Positions 55,613 through 64,000 of a stretch of DNA of 64,000 nt are shown here, in pieces. The stretch comes from Mantamonas sphyraenae. Its lineage: Eukaryota; CRuMs; Mantamonadidae. A model generated the notes under the pieces. It was not told where the DNA came from and did no database searches. It saw nothing but the letters and a program-made list of their open reading frames with translations. Position numbers and translations under genes: made by a program. How positions within the stretch are numbered: the stretch's first letter is position 1; every line of letters starts with the position of its first letter. The stretch is taken from the NCBI GenBank assembly GCA_026936335.1, contig JAPMXV010000030.1, forward strand, positions 248,001-312,000, written 5' to 3'.

Positions 55613-58600
55613 ATGTCTGAGCACGACATTCACGTGCCCAGCGTGCCGATGGAGGGTAGCGTATGGACGGCACAGGACGACCAGATGTCGATTGGCCGCG
55701 CCGAGGGGCCTGAGGAAGAGCAGCAGGGGCTGCAGACGCCTCAGGCAAGGCCGCAGCCGCATGTACGACAGATTCAGACATCATCGCCGGCACGCTCGCC
55801 CATGAGTGTCAAAGTAGTCACACTGTCGCCGTTTGGGGAAGAACCGCAGGGCGGGCGGAGTGGAACACAAACGACGAAACGCTCGCGGTCGGCGGCAGCA
55901 GCAGCAGCAGCAGCAGCAGCTGGCTGCAGGCACAGGATCAGGACCTGACGGCAGACGACTTTGCTCAAAGCAGCCGACGCACACGAGATGAGGAGCACGA
56001 CGGAGTGCAGTCCTCGTCGACGCCCAAGGTTGTGTGGAACAAGGCGGGCAAGCCTGGCGTGACGGGCCGCGTGCGAACAATGGACTGGATGCCAGACTCA
56101 CCAGGGTCTACCGTGTCCAGCATTGCGCCTGTGGGCGAGGAACACCCGCTACAGTGGCGAAACACCATCAAGAAGGAAGTCAAGGCACGCAGCAAGCTGT
56201 TTGAACGCACGCAAGCTCGGGCAAGGCGCCGCGCTCAACACGGCCGCGCGTCGTCGCGCACAGGATCTCCCATGGGTTCACCAAGCACACCCGCGCGTGC
56301 ACAAACCTCACTGGCCATGGCAAAACCGCGCAAGGTGGTCCGCGTGGGTGATCTGTCGGCCATGCTGGACGAAAGCAGGCTGGAGCGTTCGCGGTCAGCG
56401 CTTGGCCAGCTCTCAGGCACGCGGCGCAGTCCGAGTGCACTTGCGGCCCAACAGCGCGGAGCAAGCAGCCGAGCAAGCAGCGTGTCTTCGATGGCCAGCG
56501 GCCACGATCAGAGCTTTGCCACGTTTGTGCACCGCAATCTGGTTGAGGAGATTGACAACCCTCTGGCAGAGAGCAGTGCCAGGATGGACACACGACGCAG
56601 CGGGAACGAGGGCCACAGTGACCAATGGGCGGAGAAGAGCCGGTATGGTCGGTTGCATGTGGCATCACGTGCCGAGTCGCGGCTGGCGCAGAAGCTGAAT
56701 CACAGCCAGGACGAACTGGCACAGGTGCACCTGGAAGAGTTTGACACACCGCAAAAGTACGAAACACGCAGCAACGAAGAGTGGATGACGCATGCCTATG
56801 ACGAAGAGCTCGGCGGCGTGCCATGCTTCTCGCGGTGGTTTGACAACCAGGGCCAAGGCGAGTGGATGCCCTGCAAGGCGGTGGACTACGACGCCACCGA
56901 TCAGATGTTCCTCATTGAATGGATCGAGTGGAAAGAGAGCGCAGAGGATGAGGCAGAGGCATTGCAGGCGGCTGTAAACGACGGGGCGCTGCCTGTTCCG
57001 GGCGAGCGCAAGTGGGCGTCACGCCTGAACGTGATGTTTGCCGGCGAGAACGCACGACTGTTTGCCAAGCGTGTGCAAGAGGCCAAGAAGAGGCGCGAGG
57101 CGTCGGTGCGTTTGCACCAGAGCCTTCTGGAGCTGAAAGAGGCGAAGGAAACGACGGCGATGGTGATGCAGCTTAACAGCTCACTGCAACAGGAGGAGTA
57201 CGAAGAGGAGGGCCCATCGATTGACGCCGCTCAATTGCGTGCCATGCTTCAGCGAGTGGGGTTGCCGCGCGAGATGCAGGCAACCCACCGACCGCACATC
57301 ACTGCCATGCTCAACGAGATCCAAGGCGACTATGCAGAGATCATCGACGTGTTTTCAGAGTATTTGGACCCTAGTGCGCCTGACTGGACCGCCAGCATGC
57401 AAGAGCGCATTGCACACGAGCTAGAGCTGTTGGAGCATGAGTTGTTGCTTGCAAAGCAGCGGCAGGCGTCCATTGCGAGTCGATTGAGCATTGGACAAGT
57501 CAAATCATCAGCAAACGAGTCTGTGGATGATCTGGAGGAGTCTGAGGAGGACGGGGATGAGGAAGAAGAAGAGGAGGAGGAGGAAGAGGAAGAGGAGGAG
57601 GAAGTAGACGAAGATCAGCAGCGGCTGCAACAGCTTCAGCTGATCACGTCGGGCGTACAAGCAGCACGAGAAAGGCAGCAGGCGCAAAGCCAAGCTGTGT
57701 ATGCGACCTTGGACTTTGAACAGTTCCGGGAGCGGCGAAGGGAGCTGCGTCGTACGATGGCGCAGGCGGACCAGTCTGTGCTTGGGGCTCTGCAGTCGTG
57801 CCATGATTTTGTGCATTTGATGTTTGGCAACGCGCTGCTCGAGGTGGACATGCGTGCAGCACTGAATGTGGAGCAGTGGCACGCGTTCCTGCGCGAGCAG
57901 ATGAGCCACTTCTTTTTCGATCTGAAGACGGCGATCCTGACCACGTGTGTGGAGGTGGTGAACTACTCCATCAACACACGCAGCAACACCGAGAAACACA
58001 TCCACAGGTACCAAAAGCTGGTGCGGCTGGTCAACCAAATCTTGGAGGGCAAGCTGCACACAGTGCTTCCTGAACGGCTGCGTGCGTACGCTGCTCATCT
58101 ACAACGTTTCGTGCCAGCACAGGCGTTTCGCAACCTGGAGAGTGGTGGGAGTGGCAGCTCAAGCAGCAGCAGCGGCAGCGGCGGAAGTTCTTCCACCGGA
58201 CACGTGCAGGGCAAATCTGCTTCGGGACTGGGCTCAGGAGGCGTGATGCCAATGGGGGCGCGGATGAAGCAGCGTGGCGGTGGACAGCGCTCGTTGGCCA
58301 TGTCGTTGCAGCGCACTGCGGCGGCGAATGCGAGCGCAAACGCTAGCGCGGCGCAGCCCATGATCTGGCTGCCGGAGAGTCAGAGCCACAACGACGTGAA
58401 GCCGATATTTGCGTCGAGTCTGAGCATGCAGGCGAGTGAGAAGCACGCGGGCAGGTGGGTGCTGGCGTTTGACGAACCGTTGACGCACTTTCGTGATGTG
58501 GCGCTGGACACAGTCAACCGCCTGGTCCTCTTGTCCAAGACGGTGCCGTCGTTTGAAGCGCCGATGGTGGCGTTTCCAGACACGTATCGTCCCGCGGAGT

Positions 58601-61600
58601 TTCTTTCTGGATTGAGTCGAAAAGACGAGACGGTTGTTGCCGTGAAGCGACACATCCAGCGCATCTTTCACATCAGCTTCAAGCTGCCAGACAGGTTCCG
58701 GGAGCACCTGGCGTCGTCTTTTGGAGACGTACTCAATCACAGCAACGAGGAGTACCGCGCGCAGGTGAGCAGCAGGGGTGAAACGGTGGACCATTTCAAG
58801 GCAGAGGTAGCGAGGCTGAGGCAGATGCAAGAGGTGGTAAGCAGCAAGCTACCAGATCACATCCGTTTCGGGATGTACGACATCGAGTGTGGGCAGTTGC
58901 GCAGGGATCTGTTTGCTCGGCTGGAGGAATGCGTGCAAATCCTGTTTGACATGCTGCGCGAGCTGACACACGAGGAGGTGCGGTCGCATCTGGACGCGCT
59001 CAAGAGTGTGCACGAGCGGCTTGCTCGCGAGGTGCACGGCGCACCTGCGATCTCTGAGCAGCGTGAGCTGCTGGATTGGTTTCGTACGCAACGCACCATG
59101 CGAAAGGCAGATGTGCAGTCGGTGATGATCAAGTACGCAGCGATGGAACAGCTTCGATGCAGTGTGAGTGACGAGATGATTGGGCTGCAGTGGCAGCTGT
59201 TTGCGTACGAAGGACGGCTGGCGCAGGTTTACAACACAGCACTGCGTCGGCTTGAGGAGGCGACTGTGGCCACAAAGAAGGAGCTGGAAGCACGGGAAGC
59301 AGAGCTTCACGCACGCGTGGACACAGTTCGTGCGGCCATGCGCGCAGTGCGGCGACATGGGAACACGGATCAGGCAGAGGAGGCAGCGAAGGAAACGCAG
59401 GAGACAAAGGGCAAGGTGGAGCTGTGGCAACGTGACGTGCAAGAGTTGAGGGATCACCAGGCCATGGTGGGCATGGTGCCGATGGAAGGAGATGCTTTGG
59501 AAGAGGATTTGGAGGTGTTTGAGACGCTGCATGTGTTCTGGAACCTGGCCGCAGACTGGACGTTTGCGTTGGCCGAATGGGCCATCACCCCGTTCTCGGA
59601 GATGGACAGCGCGAGTGTGGAGCAGCGTATGCATGGGTTCCACGACGGATTGGCACGGCTGATGGGCCTCCTGCAGGAACTTGGAGACGTGACCGCACAG
59701 GCGTTGGGAGCTGCGTATGCACTGAACGAGCAGATGACGGCCAGTGCCTCACAAATCAGGCTGCTGCTGCTGTTTACACAGGCTGGGCTTGCGCGCAGGC
59801 ATTGGGAGAATATGTCAGTTACGCTGCAGGTGGACTACTTGTCGCCCGAATCGAGCCTGGACATACTGATGGACATGGGGTTGGATGTTCGCCGTGCAGT
59901 GGCCCTTGTGGAGCCTGTGGCCCACCGCGCGCGCCAGGAGTATGCGATGGAGCAGCGTTTTCAAGCCATGCTCCAGGAGGCGAGGTCGTTCGAGCTGGAT
60001 TTGGAGCCATTGGAGGAGACCGGTGGACGAGTGATGGTGGGCGGGGAGGAGCTACTGGTGCTGGTGGAGGAACACGAGACGCAGGTGCGCCACATGAGCA
60101 CGAGTGAGTACGTGGAGCCTGTGCGCATGGACTTGATGGAATACTTGGACAGGCTTCTGCAAACGCGTGCACTGCTACAGCTGTGGGTTCAGTTCCAGGA
60201 GTCGTGGGTACACGTGAAGAGGGTGGCAAGCCGTGTGGATCTTTCGCGGCAGCTTCCAGTGGCCATGAGCATGTTTTCACAGGCAGACTCGTTGTGGGAG
60301 GGGTTCACTGATTCTGTGGCGCGAAACTCGCACGTGGTGCAGTTTGCGCATCGTGCGGGACTTAAGAAACGAAGCGGGATGGCGTTGAAGCTGCTGGAGT
60401 CTGTGCATGTCGAGCTGGGTGAATGGCTGGATTCCGTACGATCCACTTGTGCGCGTCTGTACCTGCTTTCGGATCCGGAGTTGCTGGAGGTGATGGGATG
60501 TGCCAACGCCATGTTGGAGGCGCCGCATCTGCTGGCAAAGTGCTTTGACCATGTGCGGACATTTGTGGACGACGGCAAGCACATTGTGGGAGTGGTGGGC
60601 ACAAACGGAGACGAGTTGACGGTGCACCCAGGTGTGGATTTGGGGCTTCCCGTGACGATGATGTTGAATGAGCTGCCACCGCGCATGGTGCGATCCATGC
60701 GTTCGCTGGTGAAGCGGTCTATGCGTGCTAGCGGCAGCGTGGCACAGGAGGCCACAGGCGCTGAACAGCGCCTCCCCAGCCAAGTTCAGCTGCTGGTGTC
60801 GTCCATCCGCTTCACGGACAGCGTGGAGCGTGCTCTACGTGCCCAACGCACGTCTGCAGAGCAACTCGACGCACTTCAAGCCTCGTTGAAGACGCACACG
60901 GAGAACGAAGTATCTCGCATTCGTGAATTGGAGGCTGCAGCGGATGCTGGTGAAGATGAAGAAGCACGGGCGGCCTCGCATGCCGCGCGTGCTCGCTTGT
61001 TGCAGCTGCTGCATCAGCGCGATGTGCTGCAGGAGTTGAAGGAAGAGGAGGCGGAGAGTACGTCGGATCTTGTGTGGACCAACCAAGTGCAGGTGTATGT
61101 GGACAGCAAGATGCGTGTGCATTTGCAGAGCATGGACATACGGGTTGCGTATGGGTACGAGTTTTGCGGGGTAGACAGGCACACGCTGGTTACACGGGGG
61201 ATGCAATCATGCTTCCGAGGCCTGCTACTGGCACATAGCATGCATGCTGGAGGAGTGCTGATTGGCGAACCCGGTTCGGGCAAGAGCACGACTGTCCTGG
61301 AGCTGGGACGCATGGCAGGACGGCTGACGGTGCAGTTTCATGGATCGCATGCAGTAACAGGTCAGGTGACGTCGCGTCTGGTGGCGCTTACGTGTGGTGT
61401 GGGAGCGTGGGCCTGCTTGGACGACGTTACACGTGTTCCCGACGGGGTGCTGATGGCAGTAGCAGGTCAACTGGCCACCCTGCACCGAAGCATCGCCACA
61501 AAGAGGCACTGGATGGTGGTTGGCAGCACGTACACGAGTGTCCACCCAGAAGCTGCCATGTTTGTCACGCTGAACCCGAGCATCCGTCACGGCCACCGCG

Positions 61601-64000
61601 TCCCGTCCAGCATCCACAGCCTGTTTCGGCCTGTGTCATTTGTGCAGCCCGACCACGCTGTCGTGTGCACAGCACTTCTCGCTGCGCATGGATGGGCAAA
61701 CAGCGACGTGTTGGCACGCAAGGTGGTCGGCGTGTTGGAGTGTGCGTATCAGCAGCAGGACAGGCGCCATTCGTTCCTGGACAACAGTTTGCGACTCTTG
61801 CGCCACATCATCAGTGCGGCCACTCGGTTGCGGTCTGTCGCCTCGCTGAGTGGCTCGCAGACGGAGGAGCAGCTTGTTGCTCAGTCCATGTACGAGGTGG
61901 CGGGCACAAAACTCAGTCCGCCGTGTCGCCAGCGCCTGATGAGGCTTCTCGAGCGCAGCTTTGGCTCCGTGCTTCCACCAAGTGGGCCACTGGACAGCAA
62001 GGAGGAGCAGCTTGGCGAACGCTTGCATGACGTGTGCGACGACCTTGGGCTTACCTTCCACGCAGGGATGCTGGCCAAAACGACGCAACTACTGCACAAC
62101 TTGGACACCCGCATGGGGGTGATTGTGTGTGGGGCGGCTGGTTCGGGCAAGACCACGTGTTTGGATGTGCTTAGCCGAGCTGTGAATCTGGACGATTTGC
62201 GAGCTGTCGAGGTTGATACACACGTGTTGCATACGCAGGCGCTGAGCAATCAACATCTCCTGGGCTGGTACGACGAACACAGCGAATGGCACGATGGCCT
62301 TGTGGCACGTGTCGTGCGTGAGGCGTTGGCGTCGCAGGGAAGACGCCTGGATGCGCTGGCAAACGGGATGCCAGAGGTCGATGCGGAGGGAGCCGAAGGC
62401 TATGGCACAGTGTCTGAACAGAGGGAAAGCAACAAGCCGCTGCAGCACTGGATTGTCTTTGACACGGCACCTTCGTCCGATTGGATGGATGTGTTTGGAT
62501 CGGTGCTGGAGGAGCCGCACAGGCTCTGTTTGGCAAACGGAGAAACCCTGGAGGTTCCAGAGTCGCTGCGCTTTGTGTTTGAAAGCAGCGACATGAAGCA
62601 CACGTCGCCCAACATTGTGTCCCGGTGCGGGATGGTGTTCTTTGACGAGGCTGATTTGCACTGGACGCACCTTTTTGACGCCTGGGTGGACTCGTGCGTA
62701 GAACCAATTGCAGAACGCCGCGGAGCAATGGAACACGTCCTGGAAACATGCGTGGACGAGCTGCACCAGCATGAACGGACACACCCACAGCACTACACGG
62801 TGTTGAGCAGCAGCACGAACACCACTGGCGCCCTGTTGAACCTACTGGACGCGATGTTGTCCATGCTGTGTGCAGATGTACGTGACCTTCCAATGGGCAA
62901 GCAAGATGTGGCGTTGCAGTGCGTGGCGAATCGGTTGCGCGAGAGCGTGGACGACACAGACACAGACCCGGAGGAGGAGGTGGATTTGCTGTCCTTAATC
63001 CCAGAGGAGCAGCTGGGCGACGTACTGGCAGCGGCAACCGTGTTTGCGGTGGTGTGGTCGTTTGGGGCGAATTGCACGCTGGCAGGGCGCACGTGGATGG
63101 ATGGCAGGTTGCGTGAGCTGTTACCCGCCAAGTGGCTGCCGCCCAATGATGGCGACGAAGGACACCGGGGCGTGTTTGGGCATGTGTTGAACATGGCCAC
63201 ATGCGCATGGGAGCCATGGGAGACCAGCAGCGTGGTTGCACCGGCGATGTGCACACCGATGCACGTCAACAGCATGCCCATTCTCACTCGAGAAATGCGT
63301 CCTGTGTCATACCTTTCTCACCTGTTGCTTTCGAGTGGATACCCGGTGCACGTGGTTGGGGAGACCGGCTCGAGCCGCACCACGCTTGTCGACCAACTGA
63401 TGCACACGTTTGGCAGCGACAGCATGGCGGGCAAGCTGCATTTTGTGCTGCGTTTGCACATGTCGCATGGCGCCACAAGCTCAGAGCAGCTGCGTGACAC
63501 ATTGTCCGGCGTGGCATCGAAGCGTTCCTTGACACGGCTTGGACCACGACCGGGCGGCAAACTGCTGCTCTTGCTGGAAGACGTCCACGTGGGCGGCAAG
63601 ACACACAGTGAAGGATTTGTGAGAGCACTGGTGGAGCGCAGGTCGTGGTACGCGGAGCAGACTGGATCGTTGATGCAGCTGGAAGATTTTGGAGTGCTCA
63701 TGACGTCTACGACGGGTGACCAGGCATGCCACGATGTGTCGACAAGGCGGCTGTTGCGACATTTCAACACGGTGACACTGCAATCACCGGGAGCTGCAAG
63801 CATGGTGGCCATCCTGGAAACGAGCAGTCTGGCGCGTGTGCACTTTCACGAGGCGGCGCGCGTGGCTGTGCTTCGCCCTCTGCTGGGATGTTTTGTGGAC
63901 ACCCTGCAATGGGCAAATGGGATGTCGTTGGGGCGATTGTGGTCGTTGCGAGACCTGCAACGGGTTGTAGAGTGCATGTTTCGTGCAGACACCCTGGGAT
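55613..64000 (+). CDS. Dynein heavy chain, divergent axonemal type, 3' end cut by window edge
   Basis: The start is the ATG at 55613 (MSEHDIHVPSVPMEG). The frame then switches within a CAG tract at about 55893-55920 into an open frame of over 8 kb running off the window. After an extended, partly acidic N terminus (poly-Glu near 57560) comes the DHC tail and linker, then the AAA ring. AAA1 has Walker A GEPGSGKST (61264), and its Walker B reads GAWACLDDVTRV against the usual GAWxCFDEFNRI. AAA2 has GAAGSGKTT (62131) and WIVFDTAPSSDWMD. AAA3 has GETGSSRTT (63358) with Arg replacing the P-loop Lys. AAA4-6 and the stalk lie beyond the window. It probably powers flagellar motility, but sequence divergence prevents naming the arm. 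Confidence 0.85.

Overview
The window is nuclear DNA from a compact, GC-rich unicellular eukaryote that uses the standard code. Genes are packed on both strands and interrupted by few, short GT-AG introns, typically 75-230 nt, starting GTGAG or GTAAG and ending in a CA-rich ...CACACAG. The content is clearly eukaryotic: COG2, TRAPPC2L, APC8/CDC23, SPT20, STN1, DCPS, TEX261, a GH47 mannosidase and mitochondrial ribosomal proteins. A dynein heavy chain of axonemal appearance suggests a flagellated stage. I cannot assign the lineage from sequence alone; a protist outside animals, plants and fungi is most likely.

Layout: 1-5542 (-) a zinc-finger AGC kinase of the IRE/RIM15/MAST type, cut by the window edge; 5802-11487 (+) a protein with two cyclic-nucleotide-binding domains and a repeat-rich tail; 11533-12657 (-) STN1; 12688-13611 (+) TEX261/SVP26; 13654-15235 (-) DHCR7-like sterol reductase; 15347-17781 (+) COG2; 17889-23223 (+) USP40-like deubiquitinase; 23241-23827 (-) mitochondrial ribosomal protein mL53; 23878-26253 (+) PlsB/GPAM-type acyltransferase; 26250-26729 (+) a bacterial-type RNase P protein (RnpA); 26769-28632 (-) GH47 mannosidase; 28729-31051 (-) two-RRM hnRNP-like protein; 31259-31981 (+) uS15m; 32136-34947 (+) SPT20; 35145-40184 (-) an intronless 1679-residue protein with a TnpB/Fanzor-like RuvC-zinc-ribbon C terminus; 41135-42748 (-) eIF4E2-like; 42826-44263 (+) RNASEH2A; 44329-44802 (-) PET100-like; 44901-47581 (+) TPR protein; 47625-49502 (-) CDC23/APC8; 49552-50712 (+) DCPS; 50733-51286 (-) TRAPPC2L; 51324-52748 (-) cyclin; 52927-55538 (-) arginyl-tRNA synthetase; 55613-64000 (+) dynein heavy chain, cut by the window edge.

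Most of these are unlinked housekeeping genes. Intergenic gaps are usually 17-260 bp and nine pairs are divergent with tiny shared 5' regions. The exception is the block 34948-41134, about 6.2 kb, which holds the Fanzor-like gene, nearly 1 kb of apparently non-coding DNA and a partial copy of the neighbouring eIF4E tail. It is the best candidate for an inserted or domesticated element carrying an RNA-guided (OMEGA/Fanzor) nuclease.

At least ten conserved genes or repeat arrays are broken by single-base frame changes, most of them one missing base in a short homopolymer. The same error repeats across essential genes, so these look like consensus errors in the assembly rather than pseudogenes; coding spans below are given across these breaks.
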